Shown in pieces: positions 37,460 to 46,649 of a stretch of DNA of 64,000 bases. Source of the stretch: Halorarum halophilum. GTDB taxonomy: Archaea; Halobacteriota; Halobacteria; Halobacteriales; Haloferacaceae. Below the pieces are notes generated by a model that ran no database searches, had not been told where the DNA came from, and worked only from the letters and a program-made list of their open reading frames with translations. Within the stretch, counting starts at the first letter, position 1, and each line of letters begins with the position of its first letter. Where the stretch lies: positions 620,001 to 684,000 of the forward strand of contig NZ_CP058529.1 of NCBI RefSeq assembly GCF_013401515.1, in the 5' to 3' direction. Made by a program: the position numbers and the translations under genes.

Positions 37460-40400
37460 GTGTGTGACCAACCCGACCGAGTGCTCTACGCGGACCCGAA
37501 CGAAGGACGCGCCGAACGGGTTCGGCACCACCTCGAAACGGGCGGGGAGCGTCGCGTCACGGTAGTCCGGACGGTCGAGGAGATCCGGGACGTGATCGAC
37601 GACGAGTACGCGTGCGTGATTCTCACGCCCGACGTCGCCGCCGACGACCCCTGCTCGTTGCTCTCCGCGGTGGCCGACGAGTACCCGACGGTCAACTCCA
37701 TCCTCCTGTCGGAACTCGACTCGCCGGTCCTGTTCGAACGAGCCTACGACGTCGGCGTCGACGAGGTGGTCCACTACACGGGCGAGGAGGCGGCCCGTAT
37801 CCTCGATCACCACGTCGGGAAGTTCGCCACCGACGAGGAGTCGGGGGTCTCCCTGTCCCCCACACACCTCGAGGAGTTGATGGACGTGACGGAGGATGCC
37901 GTCGTCACCATCGACGCACGGAGCCGGATACTGTACGCGAACCCCGCCGTGGAGTCGGTGTTCGGCTACACGCCGGAGGAACTCGTCGGCGAGTCGTTGA
38001 CGGAGATAATGAGCGACGAGTTCGCCCGGAAGCACAGCGAGGGGATACGGCGGTACCTCGAGACGGGGGAGCGGACGCTCGACTGGGCCAACGTCGAACT
38101 CCCCTGTCGACACAAGGACGGCCACAGCGTCCCCCTCAGCATCTCGTTCTCGGAGTTCACCGTGGACGGGAAGCGGTACTTCACCGGCATCATGCGGGAC
38201 GTCACCGAGCGGAAACGGCACCTTGCGGAGCGGAGACTCCTCCACGAGACGAGCCAGCGCATCCTCCACGCCGAGACCTTCGAGGACGGGCTCGAAATCG
38301 CCCTGAACGAGGTCGGCGACGCGATGAACTGGGCGTACGGCGAGGCGTGGGTGCTGGGCGAGAACGGGGAACGCCTCGAACGCGCACCGGGGGAGTACGT
38401 CACGACCGACGAGTCGAGCGAGTTCGCGGAGGGTGCTCGCTCGACCACCTTCGAACGCGGCGAGGGACTGCCCGGCCGCTGCTGGGAGACGGGCGAACCG
38501 GAGTGGATCGCCGATCTGACCGACGACGGCGGCTTCGAGCGGGCGACGACCGCGCACGAGGCTGGCCTCCACACCGCCCTCGCCGTGCCGATCGTCGCGG
38601 ACGGCGACGTGGTCGCAGTGCTCGTGTTCATGCTACCCGAGGCGCGCGAGGTCGACGAGGGGATGATCGAGGTGACGGCGACGGTCGCGGCCGACCTCGG
38701 CCGGCTCATGCAGCGGCTCCGGGTCGAGACCGATCTCCGCGAGGAGCGGGCGCTGAAGGATCTGATCCTCGAGACGAGTCCGGTCGGGATCCTCATCCTC
38801 GACGACGAGGGCACGTTCAAGTACCTGAACGGGCACGCGAGGGAGATGCTCGGCCTCGCCGCCGACGAGCCGGCACCTTCGTACGACGCGCTCGACATCG
38901 AACTCCTCGACGCCAAGGGGGACCGGTTGGGCGAGGACGGTCGGCCGTACCGGACCGTCATCGAGGATCGGAGTCCGGTCGCCGGCGAGTTCCGCCTCCG
39001 GATCGACGGCGAGGACCGGTGGCTCTCGGCGAGCGGCGTCCCGATGGTCGAGGGATCGGACGAGGTCACCGCGGCGGTGTTCTCTATCCAGGACCTCACC
39101 GAGCGGAAGCGACGGGAGCAGCAGCTCGTCCAGTACGAGACGGTGATGCAGACGGTGAGCGACGGCATCTACGCAGTCGACGAGGACGGGAGGTTCGTCG
39201 CGGTCAACGACGCCTACACGGCGCTCGTTGGACACAGCCGCGACGAACTGCTCGGGCGACGCGCCGACGAGGTCGTCTCCGACAGCGTGATCGCGAAAGC
39301 CCGCCGCCTCCAGGAGGAGCTGCTGGAGGGCGACGACGAGGTGACGACCCTGGAGACGACGATCACGACCGCGGACGGGCGCGTCGTCCCGATCGAGGTG
39401 CGGATCTCCCTGTTCCCGCTCGGCGACGATCGCTTCGGCCGGGTCGGGGTCGTCCGTGACATCACCGAGCGTCGACGGCGGGAGGAACGGCTCGCGCTGT
39501 TGAACGAGGTGGCTCAGTCCCTGACGGGTGCCGAGACGTACGAGGAGGTGACGGACATCGTGCTGGAGGCCGCGTCCGAGACCCTCGGCCTCCCGCTCAC
39601 GAGCGTCGAGTTCTACGACGAGGAGCGCGGCCACCTCGTCCCGACGGCGCGGACCGAGGGGGTCGTCGACCTCGTCGGGACGGGGCCGCTCTTCGAGTCT
39701 ACCAGGGGGATCCCCTGGCGCGCCTACGCCGGGAGCGAGCAACTCGTCTACGACGATCTGCGGGCGGAACAGGACGTCCCGGACGGCGAGACCCCGCTGC
39801 GGAGCGCCATCGTCGTCCCCATCGGAAAGTACGGCGTCTTCGTCTCGGGTGCGACGGAGCCGGACGCCATCGGCGAGACGGAGGTGACGGTCGCGAACAT
39901 CCTCGCCGCGAACGTACACGCGGCTCTGGACCGGGTCGATCGGGAACAGGAGCTCCGCGCGCGGAAGGACCGCCTCGAGGAACAGAACGACACGCTCGAA
40001 CGGGTCAACCGGATCAACCGCGTCATCCGAAGCATCACGCAGTCGTTGACGCAGGCGACGTCCCGGGAGGACATCGTCGAGGCGGTCTGTCGGGAGCTGA
40101 CGGAGGACGGGCCGTACGCGTTCAGCTGGGTCGCGGAGCGGACGAGCGTCACCGGGAACGAGGTGACCGCGAGCGCGTCCGCCGGCGCGGGCGACGGCTA
40201 CCTCGACGGGATCGGCGTCTCGGTCGACGGGGACGACGAGGAGGGTACCGACCCGACGGGACGCGCGTTCCGGACCCACGAGATCCAGGTCCAGAACGAC
40301 CTCCACACCGACCCGCCGTTCGAGCCGTGGCGGTCGAGGGCCATCGAGCACGGCTTCCGATCGAGCGTCGCCGTCCCGCTGACGTACGGTGAGACGCTGT

Positions 40401-41209
40401 ACGGCGTGTTGAACGTCTACGCCGCCCGGGCGGGGATGTTCGAGGAGATGGAGGCGTCCGTCCTCGAGGAACTCGGGGAGATGGTCGGCTACGCCATCAA
40501 CGCGATGGAGCGGAAGAAGCTCCTGGTGAGCGACTCGGCCGTCGAACTCGAGTTCGAACTGTCGGACCCGTCCATCCCGGCCATCCGGTTCGCGCGCGAG
40601 ACGGGCGGGACGTTCGAGTTCGACGAGTTCGTCCAGGGGGTCGACGGGAGCTTCCGGGTGTTCTTCACCGTCTCGGGCGCCGACCCGGAGACGGTCTACG
40701 AGTTCGCGGACCGGATCGACTCCGTGACCGGGGTGTCGCTCATCTCCGAGCGGGACGGGGCCGTCCGCTTCGAGGCGAACGTCTCCGAGTCCGGCTACCT
40801 GGGGAAACTGGTCTCGTACGGGGCGCACCCGAGGAGCATGTCGGCCACGCCGGACGGCGGCAGGGTGACCGTCGAACTCCCGCGCAGCGGGGACCTCCAG
40901 TCGTTCATCCGCATGTTCCTCGATACGTTCGAGGGCTCGGAACTCGTCGCCAGACGGGAACGGGACCGGCCGATCAGGACCCGCAAGGAGTTCCAGGCCG
41001 TGTACAAGGAACGCCTCACGGAGCGGCAGGAGGAGGTGATGAAGACGGCGTACTTCAGCGGGTTCTTCGAGTGGCCCCGCCACAAGACCGGACAGGAGAT
41101 CGCGGAGATGCTCGGCGTCTCCCAGCCGACCGTGAACCGGCACATCCGGACGGGCGAACGCAAACTGCTGGACGTCGCGTTCGAGGACGACGACCCCCCG
41201 GGGGGTTAA
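37460..41209 (+). CDS. Bat-like multi-PAS/GAF transcription regulator
   Basis: This is a 1249-residue one-component sensor of the bacterio-opsin-activator type. Approximate order: receiver-like domain 7-120, PAS 135-255 (ITIDARSRILYANPA style), GAF 270-425, PAS 435-560, PAS 565-690, GAF 695-845, short coiled coil, GAF 875-1020, Bat core 1030-1180, and a C-terminal HTH_10 domain (about 1185-1238, LTERQEEVMKTAYFSGFFEW and GVSQPTVNRHIR). The GTG at 37460 is chosen because GAGGGG lies five bases upstream and the TATA box fits; the longer reading covers the promoter. It likely senses light, redox or ligands through its PAS/GAF domains. Targets unknown; three tiny genes follow. Confidence 0.85.
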   Translation: MCDQPDRVLYADPNEGRAERVRHHLETGGERRVTVVRTVEEIRDVIDDEYACVILTPDVAADDPCSLLSAVADEYPTVNSILLSELDSPVLFERAYDVGVDEVVHYTGEEAARILDHHVGKFATDEESGVSLSPTHLEELMDVTEDAVVTIDARSRILYANPAVESVFGYTPEELVGESLTEIMSDEFARKHSEGIRRYLETGERTLDWANVELPCRHKDGHSVPLSISFSEFTVDGKRYFTGIMRDVTERKRHLAERRLLHETSQRILHAETFEDGLEIALNEVGDAMNWAYGEAWVLGENGERLERAPGEYVTTDESSEFAEGARSTTFERGEGLPGRCWETGEPEWIADLTDDGGFERATTAHEAGLHTALAVPIVADGDVVAVLVFMLPEAREVDEGMIEVTATVAADLGRLMQRLRVETDLREERALKDLILETSPVGILILDDEGTFKYLNGHAREMLGLAADEPAPSYDALDIELLDAKGDRLGEDGRPYRTVIEDRSPVAGEFRLRIDGEDRWLSASGVPMVEGSDEVTAAVFSIQDLTERKRREQQLVQYETVMQTVSDGIYAVDEDGRFVAVNDAYTALVGHSRDELLGRRADEVVSDSVIAKARRLQEELLEGDDEVTTLETTITTADGRVVPIEVRISLFPLGDDRFGRVGVVRDITERRRREERLALLNEVAQSLTGAETYEEVTDIVLEAASETLGLPLTSVEFYDEERGHLVPTARTEGVVDLVGTGPLFESTRGIPWRAYAGSEQLVYDDLRAEQDVPDGETPLRSAIVVPIGKYGVFVSGATEPDAIGETEVTVANILAANVHAALDRVDREQELRARKDRLEEQNDTLERVNRINRVIRSITQSLTQATSREDIVEAVCRELTEDGPYAFSWVAERTSVTGNEVTASASAGAGDGYLDGIGVSVDGDDEEGTDPTGRAFRTHEIQVQNDLHTDPPFEPWRSRAIEHGFRSSVAVPLTYGETLYGVLNVYAARAGMFEEMEASVLEELGEMVGYAINAMERKKLLVSDSAVELEFELSDPSIPAIRFARETGGTFEFDEFVQGVDGSFRVFFTVSGADPETVYEFADRIDSVTGVSLISERDGAVRFEANVSESGYLGKLVSYGAHPRSMSATPDGGRVTVELPRSGDLQSFIRMFLDTFEGSELVARRERDRPIRTRKEFQAVYKERLTERQEEVMKTAYFSGFFEWPRHKTGQEIAEMLGVSQPTVNRHIRTGERKLLDVAFEDDDPPGG

Positions 41210-41261
41210 CTGTATAGCCCCGGCCACTGCAAGTCACGGCATACAGATATCGTCCGTCGTC

Positions 41262-41615
41262 ATGGGCCTGGGGGTCTTCTTACCATATGTGAACCCGGAC
41301 GAGACAGGAACCGGTTCGTTTACGGACCAATCGAAGGGGACGTTCAGTCCCACCGACGCCGCCTCGACGGCACGCTCGACCCGTGGCCGGGACGAGGTGC
41401 CCCCCTACGACGCCGACGAGATCGCCGACCAGTCGCTCGACTCCAGCAACCAGCAGGACGGGATCGCCTACGTCTGTGCGTCCTGTGCGGCCGCGATCGA
41501 CGCGAGCGAGTGGCACCCGGTCGTCGCCCGATCGGACGATGTACCGACGGTCTTCCTCTTCTGTGGAGCGTCCTGCCGGCGGGAGTGGCTCGGCCACGGC
41601 GGGGCCGACGAATGA
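41262..41615 (+). CDS. small zinc-finger protein after the Bat-like gene (DUF7576-like)
   Basis: This 117-residue protein has a polar disordered front half and a C-terminal metal site: YVCASCAAAI and LFCGASCRREWLG give two C-x2/3-C pairs. I recall related haloarchaeal zinc-finger proteins as DUF7576. It is read in the same direction as the large regulator, 52 bases after it, and ends in an ATGA overlap with a 41-residue gene. A GTG at 41289 is an alternative start. A DNA- or protein-binding accessory role is a guess. Confidence 0.7.
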   Translation: MGLGVFLPYVNPDETGTGSFTDQSKGTFSPTDAASTARSTRGRDEVPPYDADEIADQSLDSSNQQDGIAYVCASCAAAIDASEWHPVVARSDDVPTVFLFCGASCRREWLGHGGADE

Positions 41616-41737
41616 CCGGCGGACGGTACGAGTTCGTCGTGTTCGACACCGAATCGAGTTCCCTCGGTATCATCCGGGACACCGAGAACACCGACGCGTG
41701 GCTGCAGTCGACCATCCGCGTCCCCGTGGAGTGCTGA
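41612..41737 (+). CDS. 41-residue protein (DUF7331-like)
   Basis: The frame starts in the stop of the zinc-finger gene (ATGA overlap) and encodes TGGRYEFVVFDTESSSLGII then ENTDAWLQSTIRVPVEC. The end of the sequence recalls short haloarchaeal proteins that I know as DUF7331, with an AWLQS-like core. The overlap and the likeness support a real gene. Function is unknown. Confidence 0.55.
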   Translation: MTGGRYEFVVFDTESSSLGIIRDTENTDAWLQSTIRVPVEC

Positions 41738-41748
41738 GCTTAAGACCG

Positions 41749-41970
41749 ATGTACGACACTGCACACCAGACCCGTAGGAGCGACGAACCGACGACGAGTA
41801 CCGACGCCGACGGGCCGACGTACAACCCGTACGACGGCGACCCGCCGCGATGTCACCGACAGTGCAAGGACGGGTCGGTCTGCGACCGCCTCGTGCCGCT
41901 GGCGGGCGTCGCGTGTCACCACCACATGGGCCAGGACCGGATCAGTTCGAACGTGGTGGCGGACGACTGA
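41749..41970 (+). CDS. 73-residue Cys/His-rich protein
   Basis: The protein is mostly polar. Its metal-site candidates are RCHRQCKDGSVCDR and GVACHHHMG: four Cys and four His in 30 residues. It starts 11 bases after the 41-residue gene, with TTAAG just before the ATG that may be a separate promoter remnant. Family not recognised; a zinc-binding small protein is the likely class. Confidence 0.6.
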   Translation: MYDTAHQTRRSDEPTTSTDADGPTYNPYDGDPPRCHRQCKDGSVCDRLVPLAGVACHHHMGQDRISSNVVADD

Positions 41971-42043
41971 CCGGTCCGGGAGGAAGTCCGCACGCTTCAG
42001 CAACCGAAAACCGGCCGAGCCAGGAGGGTCTGGCCGGGAACGC

Positions 42044-43033
42044 TCACCGCGCCACGGACACGCTCGGACGGGCTTGAGAGGTCGGCGGACGCTGGTTCGA
42101 CGGCGAGTCGGCCGACGGCCGTTCGCCCTCGACGAGGCCGTGGAGTCGGAGGAGTTCCCACGTCACCGCCGTCGTCCACTCGACGCGGATCTCGAGGTCG
42201 GTCCCGCGCTTGGTCGTCTCGACGACGTACGCCGACTCGTTCAGGTCGCCGGCGACCTTCCGCGTGAGCGACATCCCGGACCGTCCCATGACGTTCCCGC
42301 GCTTGAACGAGTGGTTCCCCGTCAGCCCGAACTCGTCGTTGACCCGTCGGGTGGCCGCCTCTGCGTTGCCCTTCGCGGGGCCGGTGACGGTCGGGAAGAC
42401 GGCCTGTCCGACGCCGCCGTCGACGCCGTAGATGCCGCTGGAACTGTGGAGGTCGACGACGACGTCGGCGTCGTGACGTTCGACGACACCCCAGACGACC
42501 CGCGCCTGCTCGCTGGTCGGGCGCTCGCCGACGGGGAACTGGGCGTTGAGGTCCCGGCCCTCGACCTTCCTGGTCCCGTTCGCTATCGCCCGCGGGTTCG
42601 CCTCGGGGATCACGACGAGGGTCCCACGTTCGACGTCCCAGTTCTCGATCCGGTGGGCGCTCCGGTACCCCGATTGCTCGTTACCGTGCTGGCCGCCCAC
42701 GACGACGACCGTCGGCCCCGGCCGCTCCGCCTCGACGACGGTCACCGAGAGCGCGGTGGCCCCCTCGCCCGCGGTGTACCTGTACGAACCGTTGGCGGGC
42801 GTTTCGTTCGATTCCGCCGTCCCCGATTCGTTCGCCCCCGTCGCCGGAGTCGGCGACGCGGACGGCCCGGCGGAACTCCCGTCGGGGGTCTCTACCGCCC
42901 CCTGTGACGGTACTGCTCCATCCCAGACGGCGCCGATCGCACCCGGCGCGAGGACCGCTGTCGCACCGACCGCTAGCAGACAGACCGCCGCGAACGCCGC
43001 CAGTACGAAACGGGGCCGGGAGGATCCTGTCAT
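42044..43033 (-). CDS. exported succinylglutamate desuccinylase/aspartoacylase-like protein
   Basis: This is a 329-residue protein with a Sec-type signal (helix at about 10-30), a Ser/Thr/Gly linker (about 45-80) and an AspA/AstE-like zinc carboxypeptidase fold. Zinc ligands fit VGGQHGNEQSG (His, Glu) and VVDLHSSSG (His), and a catalytic Glu lies in AYVVETTKRG. The usual substrate-binding DLNR is DLNAQFPVG here: Arg is replaced by Ala. It should act outside the cell on a peptide-like or acyl-amino substrate. A GTG at 43051, almost at the predicted transcription start (TATA-like AGTAATAACG at 43070-43079), is an alternative start. It is divergent from its paralogue. Confidence 0.8.
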   Translation of the reverse strand: MTGSSRPRFVLAAFAAVCLLAVGATAVLAPGAIGAVWDGAVPSQGAVETPDGSSAGPSASPTPATGANESGTAESNETPANGSYRYTAGEGATALSVTVVEAERPGPTVVVVGGQHGNEQSGYRSAHRIENWDVERGTLVVIPEANPRAIANGTRKVEGRDLNAQFPVGERPTSEQARVVWGVVERHDADVVVDLHSSSGIYGVDGGVGQAVFPTVTGPAKGNAEAATRRVNDEFGLTGNHSFKRGNVMGRSGMSLTRKVAGDLNESAYVVETTKRGTDLEIRVEWTTAVTWELLRLHGLVEGERPSADSPSNQRPPTSQARPSVSVAR

Positions 43034-43307
43034 CGAAGTGGTTCGGTTCACGTGGTGTGTGCGACCGACGTTATTACTGACCCTGTAAGGGACGACGTCG
43101 GGGCTCGCGTGCCGCGAGGGGATGCCGCCACCGCCGCCGGAACGTCAGTACGATCGGATTATCCCCAGAATAAGCAAACCCGTCGCGGCCCGAGTCGACA
43201 CCGATGACAGGGCACGTCCGGAAACGGAGTCGTCCCCCGTCGGGCGACGAACGGCGATTGGCCCCGACGGCCACCGGCTACCCGGGTCGGGGGCCGGTAG
43301 GGCGGGC

Positions 43308-44159
43308 ATGAATCGACGAGCCTTCCTCCGCCGGACAGGGGCCGCCGCGGCCGTCCCGGCGTTCGCATCCGCGACCGCTGCGCACGGGGAGTCCACGGAC
43401 TCCCGTCCGTCCAACGACGGGAACGGGACCGCCGGCGACGCGGGCGTTTCGCCCGCCGCCACCGTCATGCAGGGGACCGAACACGCCACGCCCGTCTACG
43501 TCAACGAGTCCGGAACTGACGGTCCGACCGCACTGGTCGTCGGCGGCGTCCACGGCGACGAACGGCCGGGCTATCTCGCCGCCGAGCGATTGCGGTCGCG
43601 CGTTCCCGACGCGGGGACGCTCGTCGTCCTCCCGCGGGCGAACCAGGTCGCCATCGAGCGCGACACCCGTGAAGGGAAGAACGGGGACCTCAACCGCCAG
43701 TTCCCGCCGGGCAAGGCGCCCGAGACGGAACTCGCCGAGGAGATCTGGGACTTCGTCCGGGGGACGGACCCCGACGTTTTCGTCGACCTGCATCGCTCGG
43801 TGGGGATCTACCGGCGCCACGACGCCAGCGTCGGACAGGCCATCTTTCCGGCCGAGGTGGACGACGCACCGGGCGTGGCGGAAGCCGTCGTCGACCGCCT
43901 GAACAGCGACGCCGTCCCGTGGTACATGCCGCTCCACGAGTTCGTGAGGGGCAACACCATCACCGGCGAGAAGCCGATGCTCGTCCACAAGGTGGTCGGC
44001 GAACTCGATCGCCCGGGGTACATCGTCGAGACCACGCGGTTCCTCGTGGACACGGAGACGCAGACGAAGTGGCTGACGGAGGCGGCCACCGCGCTGCTCG
44101 CGCGGCACGGCGTCGACCTCTCCAACGGCGAGGAGGCTGCAACGGAGGGGGGATCGTGA
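43308..44159 (+). CDS. Tat-exported aspartoacylase-like paralogue
   Basis: This is a 283-residue protein beginning MNRRAFLRRTGAAAAVPAFA, a twin-arginine signal. The mature part has VGGVHGDERPG (His and Glu zinc ligands), GDLNRQFPPG with the substrate Arg intact, VFVDLHRSVG (zinc His) and YIVETTRF (catalytic Glu). It is a paralogue of the divergent gene at 42044-43033 but keeps the Arg that the other lost. It should hydrolyse an acyl-amino bond outside the membrane; natural substrate unknown. Its stop overlaps the next gene. Confidence 0.82.
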   Translation: MNRRAFLRRTGAAAAVPAFASATAAHGESTDSRPSNDGNGTAGDAGVSPAATVMQGTEHATPVYVNESGTDGPTALVVGGVHGDERPGYLAAERLRSRVPDAGTLVVLPRANQVAIERDTREGKNGDLNRQFPPGKAPETELAEEIWDFVRGTDPDVFVDLHRSVGIYRRHDASVGQAIFPAEVDDAPGVAEAVVDRLNSDAVPWYMPLHEFVRGNTITGEKPMLVHKVVGELDRPGYIVETTRFLVDTETQTKWLTEAATALLARHGVDLSNGEEAATEGGS

Positions 44160-44452
44160 CCCTCGACCGCGGGACCGCGGGCCGCGTGCTCGTCGGGCGC
44201 GACGTCGTGGTCGTCTTCGCGCTGCTCGTCGTTCCGGTCGCCGTGGGGGCGATCGAGACGTCGCTCATGACGCCGCTCGCGTTGCCTGGCTACCTCCTGC
44301 TCACGGTCGGGAGCTGGTACGGGAGCCACCTCCTCCCGAACTTCGCGCTCTGGCTGTTCTGGGTCCCCTTCGTCGCCGGGTCCTACGGCGTCGCGGTGGT
44401 CACCGCGGCCGGCTACCGGGCGATCCGCCGCCGCACCTCGGGAGGGAACTGA
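44156..44452 (+). CDS. small membrane protein coupled to the Tat hydrolase
   Basis: This is a 98-residue protein with three hydrophobic helices (about 18-38, 42-58, 64-85) and a basic tail. It starts with GTG inside the stop of the previous gene (GTGA overlap) and a strong GGAGGGGGG lies just upstream as ribosome-binding site. Function is not known; being coupled to the exported hydrolase, it may anchor or assist it. Confidence 0.7.
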   Translation: MTLDRGTAGRVLVGRDVVVVFALLVVPVAVGAIETSLMTPLALPGYLLLTVGSWYGSHLLPNFALWLFWVPFVAGSYGVAVVTAAGYRAIRRRTSGGN

Positions 44453-44499
44453 TTCGGCCGATACCACTACACGGGTGAACCACGAATCGTTACACGATA

Positions 44500-46233
44500 A
44501 TGGACGGCGTCGACCGCCGTGCGTTCTGTAGCCTGTTGGCAGCGGCCACGGGCGTCCTCTCGGGATGCAACTCCATGAGTACGAACCCAACCAGCGGACG
44601 ACCCGAATCGAACGGGAGAGGCGTCGTCGTCACCACCCGGTCGGAACTCGAGGCCGCCTTCGAGGACCTCTCGCCCGGCGAGACGGTGTACATCAGCGAG
44701 GAGAACGCACCGTACCGCACGACCGACTGGCTGGACATCGACGTCGACGACGTGACCGTCGTCGGGCCCGGCGTGCGGACGCTCATCAGACCGGCCGCCG
44801 GGGCGAACGTCGGCGGGTTCCGGATCGGCCACAATCGACGCTGCCGGGGAACCGTGATCCGGGGAGTCGGGTACCAGGGCACGCCGGTCGAGCCGCGGGG
44901 CGCCAGCGACAGGCACCACGGCATCGCCGTCAGGGACGCCAGGAACGTGACGCTCGAACGGAATCGCATCCGGGAGACGTACCCGCGGGGGCACGGTGAT
45001 GGGGGCTGCGGGATCAGCGTCACCAGGGAGTGTTCCAACGTTCGGATCGTCGACAACCGCATCCACGCGTTCGGCGACCGGGGCGTCCAGCTGGGCGGCG
45101 AGCGTATCGTCGTGTCGGGGAACGAGATCGCCAACGGACTCGACAGGGCGATCGCCTGCGACATGTGGTACCCGGACCACCGCAACCACACCGCGGAGAG
45201 CGTCTCGATATTCGGCAACATGCTCGGGAACACGGTCGAGGGAAGCCTCGTCGGCGTCGCGCGGAACTCGCCGCGCAGATCGGACCACGGCTACGTCAAC
45301 ATCTTCGGGAACGTCGGGTTCGGCTCGCACAAGTCGTTCTGTCACATCCGGGGCCCGCGGCCCGTCCGGAACGTCAGCATCCAGAACAACGTGAGCCGTC
45401 AGTCCACCGAACGGCTCCGAACGGAGGAGACGACGAAGTTCTCGGGGGTGGCCATCGACGGGAAGGGAGGGGGGAACCTGGCCGTCAAGAACAACGAGCT
45501 GTACGACTACAGCGGCCACGGCGTCAGGATTAACAGCACCGTCGACGGACTCACCGTTCAGAACAACACGGTCTCCTCGCCGGGAATCGCCGGAATCAGG
45601 GTGATCGGCGACGTCGATGGCGTGGTCAGCGGCAATCACGTCAGGGACCCGGCCGAAGCGGGCATCCTGCTCGACGGGACCTCCGGCGTCGCCGTCAGGG
45701 GGAACGACGTCCGAGGGGCCGGAACGTACGGTATCGTCACGAGGGGGTCGAAGTCGAACGCGAGCACCGTCATCGCGGGGAACTACGTCGTCGCCAACGA
45801 CCGGAACGCGGAGGACGGATCGTTCCCCGGGGTTCTCGTCGACGACCGCGGCGTCTGGGTGACGGGGAACGCTATCCGGCATCCCGGGGCGCCGGCGATC
45901 GCCGAGGGGGACGGCGCCGGGAGCAACGTCTTCCAGGGGAACTGGACCGGCGAGGAGCGGCCATGGCGGATCACGAGTTCGACGTCCCGGGTCCTGAACA
46001 ACACGCCGGCGGTCGACGTTCACCGCGGCCTGCGGACCCGTTCGGACCGACCGACGGTCTCCGTCGAGTTCGACAGCCCCTACGCCCGCCCCCCGCGGAT
46101 CTCGTTCGGACGGACGGCCGGCGGCGTGCGCGAGCGGTCCTTCGAGACCGACGGCGACGGCAACTACGTGGGCGTGACGATCCGGGCCAGGAACTCCGAT
46201 GCGCCGCTCGACGTCTTCGTGGACGGGATGTGA
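44500..46233 (+). CDS. lipoprotein with parallel beta-helix repeats
   Basis: This is a 577-residue exported protein. It starts with a twin-arginine-like and lipobox signal (RRAFCSLLAAATGVLSGC), so a lipid-anchored surface protein is expected. Residues about 50-500 are right-handed beta-helix repeats with many short NN/GN turns (for example VTLERNRIRETYPRG and GVAVRGNDVRG), the fold of pectate lyases, other carbohydrate-active enzymes and adhesins. No lyase active site could be identified with confidence. A C-terminal beta domain follows. It lies 47 bases after the small membrane gene. Confidence 0.82.
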   Translation: MDGVDRRAFCSLLAAATGVLSGCNSMSTNPTSGRPESNGRGVVVTTRSELEAAFEDLSPGETVYISEENAPYRTTDWLDIDVDDVTVVGPGVRTLIRPAAGANVGGFRIGHNRRCRGTVIRGVGYQGTPVEPRGASDRHHGIAVRDARNVTLERNRIRETYPRGHGDGGCGISVTRECSNVRIVDNRIHAFGDRGVQLGGERIVVSGNEIANGLDRAIACDMWYPDHRNHTAESVSIFGNMLGNTVEGSLVGVARNSPRRSDHGYVNIFGNVGFGSHKSFCHIRGPRPVRNVSIQNNVSRQSTERLRTEETTKFSGVAIDGKGGGNLAVKNNELYDYSGHGVRINSTVDGLTVQNNTVSSPGIAGIRVIGDVDGVVSGNHVRDPAEAGILLDGTSGVAVRGNDVRGAGTYGIVTRGSKSNASTVIAGNYVVANDRNAEDGSFPGVLVDDRGVWVTGNAIRHPGAPAIAEGDGAGSNVFQGNWTGEERPWRITSSTSRVLNNTPAVDVHRGLRTRSDRPTVSVEFDSPYARPPRISFGRTAGGVRERSFETDGDGNYVGVTIRARNSDAPLDVFVDGM

Positions 46234-46291
46234 GGACAGCGCTCCGAGGGGATGGGTTCTGCACACTCGCCCCGGTCCCCCGCCGGCGCGT

Positions 46292-46561
46292 TCACATTCC
46301 CATATCCGTCGCGTTCTCGGGGACCGGGAGTTCGTCGACGCCGACGCCGAGCAGTTCGGCCGCGTGGTCGAGCGCCATGTCGAAACCGTAGTAGCGCTCC
46401 AGTTCGTCGCCGTCGGCCCCCGTACGGACCTTCAACATCGCGTACCCCTCGAGGTTCTGCGCGACGGCCGCGGTCCGGCCGTCGCGCTCGAAGGTGAGCA
46501 CGCGCTCCGCGTCGGTCGTGTAGTATCGGGCGGTGACGCCGTCCGCCTCGGCTTCGCTCAT
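46292..46561 (-). CDS. haloarchaeal small protein (DUF7111-like)
   Basis: This 89-residue protein contains TARYYTTDAERVLTFERDGR, AVAQNLEGYAMLKVR and DELERYYGFDMALDHAAELL, a compact beta-then-helix pattern. I recall it as DUF7111, moderately sure. It lies downstream of the SRP RNA gene on the same strand, 88 bases away. Function unknown; no signal peptide, so cytosolic. Confidence 0.72.
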   Translation of the reverse strand: MSEAEADGVTARYYTTDAERVLTFERDGRTAAVAQNLEGYAMLKVRTGADGDELERYYGFDMALDHAAELLGVGVDELPVPENATDMGM

Positions 46562-46649
46562 ACGTGGCGGTCGGGACGCCGGGTAATCGAAGCTTCGGAT
46601 GCCGACCGGCGTGCTCGCCGCTCGGCGACGGGAAATGCGGTATGAATGA

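Noticed and set aside
38633-41227. 864-residue minus-strand frame across the Bat-like gene
   Set aside because: Shadow of a clear plus-strand multidomain gene; no recognisable domains.
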